Shown piece by piece: positions 8,484 through 17,713 of a stretch of DNA of 37,414 nucleotides. Source of the DNA: Alphaproteobacteria bacterium (GTDB lineage: Bacteria > Pseudomonadota > Alphaproteobacteria > Micropepsales > Micropepsaceae); the NCBI GenBank assembly GCA_027492655.1, contig JAPUEF010000242.1, positions 10,055-47,468 on the forward strand. The letters are read 5' to 3'. Each line of letters begins with the position of its first letter. Position 1 is the first letter of the stretch. The notes under the pieces are model-generated. The model was not told the origin of the DNA. It did no database searches and saw only the letters and a list, made by a program, of their open reading frames with translations. A program made the position numbers and the translations under genes.

Positions 8484-10604
8484 ATGGACACGTTTCACAT
8501 GACCGACTTCCCCGCCCGCAACCTGCTCGGCGACGAAATCAGCCCCTATCTGCAGCTCCACAAGGACGATCTGATCCACTGGCGTCCCTGGGGCCAGGCC
8601 GCGCTCGACGAAGCCAAGGCCACCGGCAAACCCATCTTCGTCTCGTCGGGCTACAATGCCTGCCACTGGTGCCATGTGATGCACCGCGAGACCTTCGCCG
8701 ATCCGGCCATCGCCGAACTGTTGAACGCCGGCTTCGTCAATGTGAAGCTCGACCGCGAGGAACGGCCCGAGATCGACCAGATCTATCAGACCTCGCTTCA
8801 GGCGCTCGGTCAGGCCGGCGGCTGGCCCGCCAACATCTTCCTCGATGCGAACGGCAACGCCTTCACCGGCTCCACCTATCTGCCCCCCGAGGAACGGGAT
8901 GGCCGCGTCGGCTTCCGCCAGCTGCTCGACAGCGTCAAGGACGTACTCGCCAACCGGCAGGATGATGTGAACCGCGCGCTGGAAGGCGTGCGCGCCGCGC
9001 TGGAGCGGGTGTGGAACACCGACCAGCCGTTGAATTTCGATCCCAACATCGTCGAGCCCGTCTCGCGCCGTCTGACCCAGCGCATCGACCTGTTCTACGG
9101 CGGCTTCGAGGGCGCCCCGAAATTCCACCCGACCCCGGCCCTCCATCTCATCTGGCGCGCCTTCATGCGCACCGCCGCGCCGCAATTCGGCAATGCCGTA
9201 ACCCTGACCCTCGACATGATGTCCCAGGGCGGCGCCTACGATCATCTCGGTGGCGGCTATCACCGTTACGCGGTCGACGAGCGCTGGCTCATCCCGCATT
9301 TCGAAAAGATCCTCGGCGACAACGGCCTGATCGTCGAGGTGCTGACCCTCGTGTGGCAGATGACGCGCTCGCCGCTCTACGCCTCGCGCGTCGATGAAAC
9401 CATCGACTGGATGCTGCGCGAGATGGTGACGAAAGACGGCGCTTTCGGCTCGTCGCTCGACTCCGACAGCGACCACGAAGAGGGCAAGTATTACGTCTGG
9501 ACCGAAGCCGAGATCGACGACGTCCTCGGCCCCAATGACGCCCCGATGTTCAAGCAGGTTTACGGCGTCGGCACGGACGGCAATTGGCAGAACGGCCAGA
9601 CCGTCCTCAACCGCCTCGCGGCCCCTGGCTTCCTGCGTCCCGAGCAGGAGGCGATCCTCACCCGTTGCCGCCGCATGCTGCAGATGGCCCGCGCCAAGCG
9701 CGAGCGGCCGCGCCTGGACGACAAGGTGATGCCGGACGCCAACGGCATGGCGATCGCTGCGCTGGTGCAGGCCGCGGCCGTGTTCCGCAAACCCGAATGG
9801 CATTTCGCAGCCACGCGCGCCTTCTGGGCGGTGGATGAAAAGCTGGGCGATAACGGCAAGCTGCATCACACTTGGCGCGACGGCCGCAGCAAGGCCGAAA
9901 CGACCGCCGAAGGCTATGCGCAGATGATCCGCGCGGCGCTGATCCTGTTCGAGTTCTCCTCGGACCCGCGCTATCTGGAGCGCGCCAGGGCCTGGATGGC
10001 CCGCCTCGACGCCAAGTTCGCCGACACCACGCGCGGCGGCTACTACTTCACCAGCGCCGAGACGACCGACGCCATCATCCGCATCCGCACCGGCCTCGAT
10101 CAGGCGACGCCCAATTATAACGGCGTGATCGTCGAGTGCGCCGCCCGGCTCTACTTCCTCACCGGCGATGCCGCCTATCGCGACGCCGCCAACCGCACCG
10201 TGTCGGCCTTCGGACAGGAAGTGATCCGTCAGGCCGCGAATGTCGCGACGCTGCTGAACGCCACCGAGTTCGTGATCGCTGCGGCCCAAATCGTCATCAT
10301 CGGCGATGAACGTGCGCCCGAGACACAGACGCTCATGCGGGCCGTTCTCGAGCGTTCGGTGCCATGCCGTATGGTCACGCTGATCAAGCCCGGCCAGAAG
10401 CTGCCCGCCAGCCACCCCGCTCACGGCAAGGGTCAGGCCAACGGCAAGCCGACCGCCTATGCCTGTGTCGGCGCGACCTGCTCCGACCCGATCACCGATC
10501 CGGTCCAGCTGTCGAACATGCTCCTGCCGCGCCCCTTCCAGATCCAGGCGCAGATGGTGGCCCAGCAGCAGGCGGCGCAACGTCAGGCCGCGAACATTCG
10601 CTAA
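8484..10604 (+). CDS. Thioredoxin-fold DUF255 (YyaL / SPATA20-like) protein
   Basis: A 706-residue protein. The N-terminal thioredoxin-like DUF255 domain shows SPYLQLHKDDLIHWRPWG, then CHWCHVM with cysteines at 60 and 63, and LDREERPEIDQIYQ. The rest is an (alpha/alpha) barrel of the glycoside-hydrolase/AGE-epimerase type (EGAPKFHPTPALHL, YDHLGGGYHRYAVDERWLIPHFEK, SLDSDSDHEEGKYYVWT). This two-part architecture is the YyaL/SPATA20 family, whose substrate is unknown. ATG 8484 and ATG 8499 (MTDFPARNLL) are both plausible; neither has a strong ribosome site. It diverges from the DUF6489 gene and is followed 26 bases later by the hydrolase gene. Confidence 0.88.
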   Translation: MDTFHMTDFPARNLLGDEISPYLQLHKDDLIHWRPWGQAALDEAKATGKPIFVSSGYNACHWCHVMHRETFADPAIAELLNAGFVNVKLDREERPEIDQIYQTSLQALGQAGGWPANIFLDANGNAFTGSTYLPPEERDGRVGFRQLLDSVKDVLANRQDDVNRALEGVRAALERVWNTDQPLNFDPNIVEPVSRRLTQRIDLFYGGFEGAPKFHPTPALHLIWRAFMRTAAPQFGNAVTLTLDMMSQGGAYDHLGGGYHRYAVDERWLIPHFEKILGDNGLIVEVLTLVWQMTRSPLYASRVDETIDWMLREMVTKDGAFGSSLDSDSDHEEGKYYVWTEAEIDDVLGPNDAPMFKQVYGVGTDGNWQNGQTVLNRLAAPGFLRPEQEAILTRCRRMLQMARAKRERPRLDDKVMPDANGMAIAALVQAAAVFRKPEWHFAATRAFWAVDEKLGDNGKLHHTWRDGRSKAETTAEGYAQMIRAALILFEFSSDPRYLERARAWMARLDAKFADTTRGGYYFTSAETTDAIIRIRTGLDQATPNYNGVIVECAARLYFLTGDAAYRDAANRTVSAFGQEVIRQAANVATLLNATEFVIAAAQIVIIGDERAPETQTLMRAVLERSVPCRMVTLIKPGQKLPASHPAHGKGQANGKPTAYACVGATCSDPITDPVQLSNMLLPRPFQIQAQMVAQQQAAQRQAANIR

Positions 10605-10630
10605 GCCGATCCGGCACAAGGAAGACGACG

Positions 10631-11326
10631 ATGGGCGAAAAGATCGAAGTCCAGACCGAAGGCGGCGCATTCGCCGCCTATCTGGCGAAGCCGGCTTCGG
10701 GCAAAGGCCCCGGCGTCGTGGTGATCCAGGAAATCTTCGGCGTGAACCGCAACGTGCGCGAGATCTGCGACGATCTCGCGGCGGCCGGCTATGTCGCGCT
10801 TGCGCCCGATCTGTTCTGGCGCATCGAGCCGGGCGTCGACATCACCGACCAAAGCGAAGCGGAATGGGCGAAGGCCTTCGACCTCTTCGGCAAGTTCAAT
10901 GTCGATCTCGGCATCACCGACATCGCCGCCACCATCAAGGCGCTGAAGGCCGTGCCCGGCGTCACCGGCAAGATCGGCGCGGTCGGTCACTGCCTCGGCG
11001 GACTGCTCGCCTATCTCACGGCGGCGCGGACCGAGATCGACTGCACCGTTTCGTATTACGGCGTGAACATCGCCAGCGTCCTTGGCGAAGCGGCGAAGAT
11101 TTCGAAACCGATTCTTCTTCACGTCGCCGAAAAAGACCAGTTCGTGCCGGCCGAAGCGCAGAAGCAGATGGCGGATGCGCTGGGTCCGAACGCCCACGCC
11201 ACCATGATCACCTATGCCGGCCAGGACCACGCCTTCGCCCGTGTCGGCGGCGCGCACCATAACGCCGGCGCGGCGCTGGCGGCCAATGCCGCGACGGCGG
11301 CATTCTTCGCGGCGCATCTGAAATAA
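10631..11326 (+). CDS. Dienelactone hydrolase family protein
   Basis: A 231-residue alpha/beta hydrolase. The catalytic triad is visible as Cys121 in GHCLGG, Asp169 in AEKDQF and His200 in GQDHAF, and the family's supporting glutamate is in VIQEIFGVN (Glu34). Cys as nucleophile instead of Ser marks the dienelactone hydrolase family, which in catabolic pathways opens 4-carboxymethylenebut-2-en-4-olide. No aromatic-degradation genes are nearby, so the physiological substrate is open. The start at 10631 follows AAGGAAG by eight bases. It is likely cotranscribed with the flanking DUF255 and oxidoreductase genes. Confidence 0.9.
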   Translation: MGEKIEVQTEGGAFAAYLAKPASGKGPGVVVIQEIFGVNRNVREICDDLAAAGYVALAPDLFWRIEPGVDITDQSEAEWAKAFDLFGKFNVDLGITDIAATIKALKAVPGVTGKIGAVGHCLGGLLAYLTAARTEIDCTVSYYGVNIASVLGEAAKISKPILLHVAEKDQFVPAEAQKQMADALGPNAHATMITYAGQDHAFARVGGAHHNAGAALAANAATAAFFAAHLK

Positions 11327-11342
11327 TCAGTAGGCGGATCAA

Positions 11343-12314
11343 ATGACCAAGGCCATCCGGTTCTCTGAAACAGGCGGACCGGCGGTCTTGCGGTTGGCGC
11401 AAGCCGATCTCGGCCCGCCCGGCCCCGGCGAAATCCGCCTTCGCCAGACTGCCATCGCGGTCAACTTCATCGACACCTATCACCGCTCCGGCCTCTACCC
11501 GGTAAAGCTCCCGTCGGGCCTCGGTCTCGAAGCCGTCGGCGTCGTGGAGGCGGTGGGCGAAGGCGTCTCCGCCTTCGCGGTCGGCGATCGCGCCGGTTAC
11601 TGCACCGGCCCCATCGGCGCTTATGCCGAGGCGGCGAACCTGCCCGCAGACCGCGCCGTGAAAATTCCCGACACGATCTCAGACGACATCGCCGCATCGA
11701 TTCTGATGAAGGGCATGACGTCGGAATATCTGCTGCGCCGCACCTATCCGGTGAAGGCGGGGGAAACGATCCTGTTCCACGCAGCGGCCGGCGGCGTCGG
11801 CCAGATCGCCTGCCAGTGGGCCAAAGCGCTGGGCGCGACCGTCATCGGCACGGTCGGTTCCGACGCCAAGATCGCCCTCGCGAAATCCTTCGGCTGCGAC
11901 CACGTGATCGTCTCGTCCCGCGAGGACATTGCGGCCCGCGTCATGGAGATCACCGGCGGCAAGGGCGTGCCGGTCTCATACGATGGCGTCGGCAAGGACA
12001 GTTTCGAGGCTTCGATCGGCAGCCTCGCCGCGCGCGGCTTCCTCGTCAGCTTCGGCAATGCGTCTGGGCCGGTTCCGCCGGTTTCGCCCGCTGTGCTGTC
12101 GCCGAAATCGCTCTATCTCACCCGCCCCGGCCTTTTCGCTTATGTCGGCACGACGGAAGAGCTCCGGGCCAGCGCGGCGGCGCTCTTCGAGGTCGTTCTG
12201 TCAGGCAATGTCAAAGTGGGCGCGCCCGCCATCTACGCCCTCGCCGACGCCGCCAAAGCGCACGAAGATCTTCAGGCCCGCCGCACGACGGGCAGCATCA
12301 TCCTGAAGCCCTGA
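11343..12314 (+). CDS. NADPH:quinone oxidoreductase (zeta-crystallin/Qor type)
   Basis: A 323-residue zinc-independent medium-chain dehydrogenase. The N-terminal GroES-like fold has AVNFIDTYHRSGLYPVKLP, the Qor signature. The nucleotide-binding fold carries AAAGGVGQIACQWAKALGATVIGTVGS, where the AxxGGVG motif is typical of NADPH-dependent quinone reductases, and DGVGKDSFEASI follows. The zinc-ligand cysteines of true alcohol dehydrogenases are absent. The family makes one-electron reductions of quinones. ATG 11343 has AGGCGG eight bases upstream. The gene converges on the HD-domain gene with only six bases between their stops. Confidence 0.92.
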   Translation: MTKAIRFSETGGPAVLRLAQADLGPPGPGEIRLRQTAIAVNFIDTYHRSGLYPVKLPSGLGLEAVGVVEAVGEGVSAFAVGDRAGYCTGPIGAYAEAANLPADRAVKIPDTISDDIAASILMKGMTSEYLLRRTYPVKAGETILFHAAAGGVGQIACQWAKALGATVIGTVGSDAKIALAKSFGCDHVIVSSREDIAARVMEITGGKGVPVSYDGVGKDSFEASIGSLAARGFLVSFGNASGPVPPVSPAVLSPKSLYLTRPGLFAYVGTTEELRASAAALFEVVLSGNVKVGAPAIYALADAAKAHEDLQARRTTGSIILKP

Positions 12315-12320
12315 AGACCG

Positions 12321-12917
12321 CTACTCCGCCGCCAGCGCCGCATCCTTGCGCAGATAGATCGAGTTCTTCGGCCGCGCGAAGACGCGCTGGATCATCGGCT
12401 CGAATGCCTCCAGCGGCATAGACTCGAAGGCCGGATCGAACGAGTTCTGATCGAACAGATGACAGAACTGCGCGCAGGCCTCGAAATGCGGGTGTCCGCG
12501 ATGAGCCTCGCGCATGTCACGGTCGAGGCCAAGGTGATGGAAGAAATAGTAGCCCTGGAAGATCGCATGCTTCTCCGCGATCCAGTGGTTCTTCTCGCTG
12601 ACATAGGGCCGCATGATCGCGGCAGCGATATCGGCGTGGTTGGACGGGCCGAGCGTGTCGCCGATGTCGTGCAGCAGGGCCATCACGACATATTCCTCAT
12701 CCATCCCGGCCTGATGGGCGCGCGTCGCGGTCTGCAACGAATGAGTCAGGCGATCGACGGCGTAGCCGCCGAAATCGCCGTCGAGCAGTTTCAGATGACT
12801 GACGATCCGCTTCGGCAGACCCCGGCCGAACTCGGCCGCATGACCGGCGATGGCCATCCAGTCTTCCTGGGTGCCCTCGGTCATTGCGTGAAACGTGGCG
12901 TCGCCGTGCCCGGACAT
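12321..12917 (-). CDS. HD-domain protein related to PhnZ (possible diiron oxygenase)
   Basis: A 198-residue HD-superfamily protein. HSLQTATRAHQAGMDEEYV (from His59) leading to MALLHDIGD (His83-Asp84), NHAD (His94) and EKHAIFQGYYFFHHLG (His117) closely follow the ligand pattern of PhnZ, a mixed-valent diiron oxygenase that cleaves organophosphonates. From memory, PhnZ has HSLQ..YFAQ.. and LLHDLGH at equivalent places. PhnZ normally works with PhnY, but no PhnY or phosphonate gene is in the window, so the substrate is unknown, and an ordinary HD phosphohydrolase remains possible. ATG 12917 has a strong GGAGGGGG ribosome site. It starts about 50 bases from the asd stop, both on the minus strand. 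Confidence 0.75.
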   Translation of the reverse strand: MSGHGDATFHAMTEGTQEDWMAIAGHAAEFGRGLPKRIVSHLKLLDGDFGGYAVDRLTHSLQTATRAHQAGMDEEYVVMALLHDIGDTLGPSNHADIAAAIMRPYVSEKNHWIAEKHAIFQGYYFFHHLGLDRDMREAHRGHPHFEACAQFCHLFDQNSFDPAFESMPLEAFEPMIQRVFARPKNSIYLRKDAALAAE

Positions 12918-12966
12918 GGGCCCCCTCCCGATTATTATGGAAGAGACCCTACGCCAGAGACGGGTA

Positions 12967-13977
12967 TCAGACCAGAAGCTCTGCGATCTGCACGGCGTTC
13001 AGCGCCGCGCCCTTCAGCAACTGGTCGCCCGCGATGAACATGCACAGCGATTTGCCGGTCGGGTCCGACGAATCCGGCCGCAGACGCCCGACCAGAATGT
13101 CGCCCTGCTCGCTCGCCTCGTTCGGCATCGGGAAATGATTGGCGGCCACGTCGTCCACCACCTTCACGCCCGGCGCCTTGCTCAGGATCGCACGCGCCTC
13201 GTCGGGCGACATCGGCCGCTCGAACTCTACGGTCAGCGCCTCGCAATGCGCACGCAGCACCGGAATACGCACGCAGGTCGCTGAAATGCGGATCGTATCG
13301 TCGCCGAAAATCTTCCGCGTCTCCTTCAGCAGCTTGGTCTCTTCCTCGTTGTAGAGCGTGACCGGATCGACCTTCGAGTTATGGCTGAAGGCGTTGAAGG
13401 CGTAGGGGTGCGGAATGATTTTCTGCTGGAACGGCTGACCGTCCAGCGCCGCGCGGGTCGCGTCCTTGAGTTCCTCCATCGCCGCCCAGCCCGCGCCAGA
13501 CGCGGCCTGATAGGTCGAGGCGATCAGACGCTTCACCGGGTTCACCTTGTGCAACGGCCACAACGGCACGTTGGCGATGATGGTCGAGCAGTTCGGGTTG
13601 GCGATGACGCCCTTGTGCAGCTTCGCGGCTTGCGGGTTCACCTCGGGAACGACCAGCGGCACGTCGTCGTCCATGCGGAAGGCCGACGAATTGTCGATCA
13701 TCACCGCGCCGGCCGCCCGCGACGCCGCGAGGAACTGCTTGCTGATGGCGCTACCGGCGGAAAACAGGGCGATATCCACGCCCTTCAGGCTCGCTTCGGT
13801 CAGCTCCTCGACCGGCAGCTCTTCGCCCTTGAAAGTCATCGTGCGGCCCGCCGAACGCTTCGAGGCCAGCAGCTTCAGCTTCGAAAGCGGGAAGGCCCGC
13901 GTCTCAAGACACTTCAGCAGCTCGACACCGACTGCGCCGGTCGCACCCGCGACCGCGACGACAGGAGAACCCGTCAC
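12967..13977 (-). CDS. asd: Aspartate-semialdehyde dehydrogenase
   Basis: A 336-residue enzyme that reduces aspartyl phosphate to aspartate semialdehyde with NADPH, feeding lysine/diaminopimelate, threonine and methionine synthesis. The NADP-binding GATGAVGVELL is at the N-terminus. The catalytic Cys130 sits in NPNCSTI, the substrate-binding stretch is YQAASGAGWAAMEEL, and the active-site His is in RIPVLRAHCEALTVEF. The start is GTG at 13977 with GAGG about 10 bases upstream. Length and motifs are standard. Confidence 0.96.
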   Translation of the reverse strand: MTGSPVVAVAGATGAVGVELLKCLETRAFPLSKLKLLASKRSAGRTMTFKGEELPVEELTEASLKGVDIALFSAGSAISKQFLAASRAAGAVMIDNSSAFRMDDDVPLVVPEVNPQAAKLHKGVIANPNCSTIIANVPLWPLHKVNPVKRLIASTYQAASGAGWAAMEELKDATRAALDGQPFQQKIIPHPYAFNAFSHNSKVDPVTLYNEEETKLLKETRKIFGDDTIRISATCVRIPVLRAHCEALTVEFERPMSPDEARAILSKAPGVKVVDDVAANHFPMPNEASEQGDILVGRLRPDSSDPTGKSLCMFIAGDQLLKGAALNAVQIAELLV

Positions 13978-14103
13978 GACACATCACCTCAAAGGCTGGA
14001 ACAAAGGGTGCGGCCTTCTACGCGCGGCAGCGCCGCCTCACAAGGGCGACGCCGCAGGGTCAGTCGGCGGCGATCGACGACGCGGCGATGAAAACAGCGG
14101 CGA

Positions 14104-14892
14104 TCATGGGCAGCGATGCAGTTCCAGCGGACCATCTGCATAGGGATTGGCCTGCACAAGCCCGCCCTTGCCGTCAGGGGTAAAAGTGTAGTCGTTCACC
14201 TCGAAGGCGCCACCCTCGGTCACGACGAAGGCCTCGCCCTCTTTCACGATTTTCAGCGCATAGTCGGTCGAAACCACCTCGCCGCCGAACGGTCCGCGCA
14301 GCACATGCGGCACCGGCCGGGTCAGCTGGAAGGTGATGCTGTCGGCATCCCTGGCGCAGATGCCGCCTTTGCCGTCCCCGGTCGCCCATGCGCCGTCCAG
14401 CGCCTTCACGATCTCGGCCGGAAACAGCGCGGTGCGTTGCGGGCACGGCTTCATCGTCGGGGTCGGCGCGCCCGGCGACGCCGGCAGCCCGTCATCGCCG
14501 ATCACGATCATGCCGTCCTTCACCCGCTGCACGATCGGTTCGCCCTCCTGCCCCTCTTCGCCAAGCGCCGGATCGTAAACCTCCGACCACAAACGAAGGC
14601 TTCCATCGCTCTCCAGCCGGTAGATCAATGTCGTCCGCCCGATGCCCACCTCATCGGCGACGGTCAGCAGGCCATCCCTGGCGGTGAAGACCGTCAACGG
14701 CGTAAAGCCGCCATCGCTGCGCAGATAAGGCTGGTTGTCGGTATCCACGACGAAATCGACGAGATCCTGCGTGCAGCTCTCACCCGAGGTCCATGATTTG
14801 GCGAGGACCGACTGAAGCGCGGCAGCTTCGCCCGCCGGCACGGATTCGGCGGCGGCGGTCGAGATCAGGAGAGCGGCCAGAAGAAGACGCAT
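14104..14892 (-). CDS. Secreted protein of unknown function (pair member 1)
   Basis: A 262-residue protein starting with a hydrophobic signal peptide (MRLLLAALLISTAAAESVPA), so it is probably periplasmic. The mature part begins AAALQSVLAKSW and holds several cysteines (GESCTQDL, KPCPQR, GGICARD, LHRCP) that could form disulfides. The body is Gly/Asp-rich with beta-strand character. I do not recognise the family. It lies 12 bases after the next gene upstream (14905-15783), which has the same layout and a similar mature N-terminus (ASAVQSLLAGGW), so the two look like diverged duplicates in one transcript. Confidence 0.7.
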   Translation of the reverse strand: MRLLLAALLISTAAAESVPAGEAAALQSVLAKSWTSGESCTQDLVDFVVDTDNQPYLRSDGGFTPLTVFTARDGLLTVADEVGIGRTTLIYRLESDGSLRLWSEVYDPALGEEGQEGEPIVQRVKDGMIVIGDDGLPASPGAPTPTMKPCPQRTALFPAEIVKALDGAWATGDGKGGICARDADSITFQLTRPVPHVLRGPFGGEVVSTDYALKIVKEGEAFVVTEGGAFEVNDYTFTPDGKGGLVQANPYADGPLELHRCP

Positions 14893-14904
14893 GATGGATA
14901 GTCC

Positions 14905-15783
14905 TTACTGCGCGACGACCGTGGTTTCATCGCCCGTCGTACAGCGCAGGTAGTCGCGCTGCCATTCGGGAATCGTCACATGATCGCCCTTTACCTGCAG
15001 GCGGATGGTGGAGGTGTCGCCGCGCGAGCCGTTGGGCGGGATCAGCTCGGTCACGACCGCCTCCCAGCCAAGCCCGGTCGGCGTCAGGCTTTCGAGCGTG
15101 AAGTTCGAAACGTCGTCCAGCGGCGTTTTCACCGTCTCGTCCACCGCCAGCTTCTCGGCGATGGCAGCGCTGTTCCAGCGCGTCAGCTCAAAGCCGAGCG
15201 GCCCGACCATGTCGAGGCGCAGATACTGCGATTCCGGCTCCAGGCAGAGATCCTTGCCCTTCCTGGCGAAGCGCGTGTCGACGAAGCGCACGGGCGGGGC
15301 TTCGGCGCCGCCGCCGAAGAAGGCGAGCGCCTTGGCGCTGCCGTCGATATGGGCGCGATCGGCCGGCTCGTAGCATTTGCGGAACTGCTTGCCTGTCAGA
15401 TCCTGCGCGAACTCGGCCATCTCCAGACCTGAAAGCGTGCCGTCCGCATTCAATTGGAATTTTAGGCCGGGGCCGTCCGGCGAGATGAGTGCGACGGTCT
15501 GACCGTCGCGTGAGGCCTCGACGCCCAGATCGACGCCTTCGCCATCGGCATTGGTCCATTGCACGCGCCCGCCGGTAACGGCGAACTCGAACGTGATGAC
15601 CTCGCCGGACTCGCTCGGACCCTGATCGCAGGCCGGCGGCGCGCTGCCGTCCGGCTCATAGCGCCAGCCCCCGGCGAGCAGCGACTGCACGGCGCTCGCC
15701 TCGACGGGTTGCGGCGCGGCGGTCGTCGCGAGTGCGGAGCCGGACAGCGCGGCGGCGAGAATGAGGGACAGCGTTCTGGACAT
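14905..15783 (-). CDS. Secreted protein of unknown function (pair member 2)
   Basis: A 292-residue protein with a signal peptide (MSRTLSLILAAALSGSALA, cleavage likely at ALATTA). The mature region opens ASAVQSLLAGGW, similar to AAALQSVLAKSW of its downstream neighbour. Four cysteines are present (PACDQG, RKCYEP, DLCLEP, LRCTTG). The rest is predicted beta-rich. The ATG at 15783 has GGAGG eight bases upstream. No family is recognised; periplasmic location is inferred from the signal peptide. Confidence 0.7.
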   Translation of the reverse strand: MSRTLSLILAAALSGSALATTAAPQPVEASAVQSLLAGGWRYEPDGSAPPACDQGPSESGEVITFEFAVTGGRVQWTNADGEGVDLGVEASRDGQTVALISPDGPGLKFQLNADGTLSGLEMAEFAQDLTGKQFRKCYEPADRAHIDGSAKALAFFGGGAEAPPVRFVDTRFARKGKDLCLEPESQYLRLDMVGPLGFELTRWNSAAIAEKLAVDETVKTPLDDVSNFTLESLTPTGLGWEAVVTELIPPNGSRGDTSTIRLQVKGDHVTIPEWQRDYLRCTTGDETTVVAQ

Positions 15784-15863
15784 GACGAACCTCCGGCGAA
15801 GCGCCGCGAAAAATCTGCCTGATGGCGCTTCGGCTCAACGCCGCATTTGGCCGCAGCGATCCT

Positions 15864-16424
15864 TCAGTTCCCGTTCAGGGTCAGCGCCTTGCGATACTCG
15901 ACATCGTCCACCCAGCGGCCGCGCAGTTTTTCGCGCTTCTCATGCAGCGCGTGCCGGGTGAAGCCGAGCTTTTCGGCAAGACGGATCGATGCCGCGTTGC
16001 GCGTATCGATAAAGGCGATCGCTTCGCTGACGCCGATGCCGGCGAGGTGATCGAGCATCGCCTGCGCCGCCTCCCATGCGATGCCGCCGCGCTGAAAGGG
16101 CGTGAAGATGCGCCAGGCGGCAAGTGACGTAGAGTCAGATTTAACCGTCGCCTGCATGTAGCCAGCATAGCCCTTGGTGCGATCGAGCACGGCCCAGTTG
16201 AGCCATAGCTCGTCGCGCTCGGGCGAACGGCGGCTTTCCAATGCCTCATAGCGATGGCTGAGCGCGCGCACCGAAGAGGGCGGCTCATCCGATGTGTAGA
16301 TATAGAGCTGCGGGTCTTTAAGCCCCGCGAACATCGGCTCGCCGTGCCAGGCATTGATCGGCTCAAGCAAAAGCCGCGGCGTTTCCAGCCGCGGCTCCTG
16401 ATAGGCGTCGAAATCGACCGGCAC
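15864..16424 (-). CDS. GNAT family N-acetyltransferase
   Basis: A 186-residue acetyltransferase of the RimJ/RimL-like type: LETPRLLLEPI near the N-terminus, FQRGGIAWEAAQAMLDHL as the acetyl-CoA-binding region, and the family ending AFIDTRNAASIRLAEKLGFTR. The usual Q/RxxGxG/A loop is present as QRGGIA. The substrate is unknown; relatives acetylate ribosomal proteins, amino sugars or drugs. It starts with GTG at 16424, two bases after the rho stop codon, so it is probably translated from the rho transcript by reinitiation. Confidence 0.85.
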   Translation of the reverse strand: MPVDFDAYQEPRLETPRLLLEPINAWHGEPMFAGLKDPQLYIYTSDEPPSSVRALSHRYEALESRRSPERDELWLNWAVLDRTKGYAGYMQATVKSDSTSLAAWRIFTPFQRGGIAWEAAQAMLDHLAGIGVSEAIAFIDTRNAASIRLAEKLGFTRHALHEKREKLRGRWVDDVEYRKALTLNGN

Positions 16425-16426
16425 GT

Positions 16427-17713
16427 TTAAGTGTTCATGCTGTCGAAGAAGTCCGAGTTCTGTTTCGACGAGCGCAGCTTGTCGATGAGGAACTCGATCG
16501 CATCCACCGTGCCCATCGGGTTGAGGATACGGCGCAGCACATACATCTTGGAGAGGATGCCCTTCTCCACCAGCAGCTCTTCCTTGCGGGTGCCGGAGCG
16601 CAGGATGTCCATCGCCGGGAACACGCGCTTGTCCGCGACCTTGCGGTCGAGAATGATTTCGCTGTTACCCGTGCCCTTGAACTCTTCGAAGATGACTTCG
16701 TCCATGCGGCTGCCCGTATCGATCAGGGCCGTCGCGATGATGGTCAGCGAGCCCCCCTCTTCGATATTGCGCGCCGCGCCGAAGAAGCGCTTGGGGCGCT
16801 GCAGCGCGTTGGCATCGACGCCGCCGGTCAGCACCTTGCCAGACGAGGGGACGACGGTGTTGTAGGCGCGGCCGAGGCGGGTGATCGAATCCAGCAGGAT
16901 GACGACGTCGCGGCCATGCTCGACCAGGCGCTTGGCCTTCTCGATGACCATTTCGGCGACGGCGACGTGGCGGGTCGCAGGCTCGTCGAAGGTCGAGGAG
17001 ATGACCTCGCCTGTCACCGTGCGCTGCATGTCGGTGACTTCTTCCGGGCGCTCGTCGATCAGCAGAACGATCAGATAGCACTCGGGATGGTTCGCCGTGA
17101 TCGACTTGGCGATGTTCTGCAGCAGCACGGTCTTACCCGTACGCGGCGGCGCGACGATCAGCCCGCGCTGGCCTTTGCCGAGCGGCGCGACGATGTCGAT
17201 GATGCGGGCCGAACGATCCTTCAGCGTCGGATCGTTGACTTCCATCTTCAGCCGCTCTTCCGGGTAGAGCGGCGTCAGATTGTCGAAATGGACGGTATGG
17301 CCGGCCTTCTCGGGGTCCGAGAAATTGATCTCGTTCAGCTTGGTCAGGGCGAAATACCGCTCGCCGTCCTTCGGCGCGCGGATCAGGCCCTCGACCGTAT
17401 CGCCGGTGCGCAGCGAGAAGCGGCGGATCTGGGCCGGGCTGACATAAATGTCGTCGGGGCCGGGCAGATAATTGGATTCAGGCGAACGCAGGAAGCCGAA
17501 CCCGTCCGGCAGGGCTTCCAGCACGCCGACGCCGGAAATCTCGATGTCGCTCTCGGCCAGCGCCTTGAGGATAGCGAACATCAGCTCCTGCTTGCGCATG
17601 GAGCCGGCGCCTTCGATCTCCAGCTCTTCCGCGAAAGCCAGCATCTCGACCGGCGACTTGGCCTTCAGATCCTGCAGCTTGACGATCTGCAGGCGCACAT
17701 CGGCCAGCGTCAT
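16427..17713 (-). CDS. rho: Transcription termination factor Rho (start uncertain)
   Basis: A 428-residue RNA-dependent ATPase from the ATG at 17713. The N-terminal domain has [19 protein letters not shown], the RNA-binding OB fold has [20 protein letters not shown] (71-90), the P-loop is PPRTGKT (189-195), and [13 protein letters not shown] and the Q-loop/R-loop region follow. Rho forms a hexameric ring that releases untranslated RNA. The Ala/Pro/Glu/Lys-rich stretch upstream of 17713 reads in frame with coding-like codon use to about 17880 ([15 protein letters not shown]...), so the true protein may have a disordered N-terminal extension of about 45-57 residues, but no ATG, GTG or TTG is there; ATT at 17884 is one candidate. 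Downstream GNAT is coupled. Confidence 0.93.
   Translation of the reverse strand: MTLADVRLQIVKLQDLKAKSPVEMLAFAEELEIEGAGSMRKQELMFAILKALAESDIEISGVGVLEALPDGFGFLRSPESNYLPGPDDIYVSPAQIRRFSLRTGDTVEGLIRAPKDGERYFALTKLNEINFSDPEKAGHTVHFDNLTPLYPEERLKMEVNDPTLKDRSARIIDIVAPLGKGQRGLIVAPPRTGKTVLLQNIAKSITANHPECYLIVLLIDERPEEVTDMQRTVTGEVISSTFDEPATRHVAVAEMVIEKAKRLVEHGRDVVILLDSITRLGRAYNTVVPSSGKVLTGGVDANALQRPKRFFGAARNIEEGGSLTIIATALIDTGSRMDEVIFEEFKGTGNSEIILDRKVADKRVFPAMDILRSGTRKEELLVEKGILSKMYVLRRILNPMGTVDAIEFLIDKLRSSKQNSDFFDSMNT

Noticed and set aside
8491-8504. GTTTCACATGACC-like sequence as a fourth parS
   Set aside because: Only the left half matches; the right half departs from GTGAAAC at several positions, and it is explained as the start of the DUF255 gene.
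6917-8965. Plus-strand open frame of 682 codons opposite mnmE and the DUF6489 gene
   Set aside because: Covers the antisense of two recognised genes and runs into the DUF255 gene in another frame; composition is Arg/Pro/Gln-rich shadow.
8394-10670. Long minus-strand open frame of 758 codons opposite the DUF255 gene
   Set aside because: It is a mirror of a well-supported gene in high-GC DNA, rich in His/Arg/Gly with no family signature and no ribosome site.
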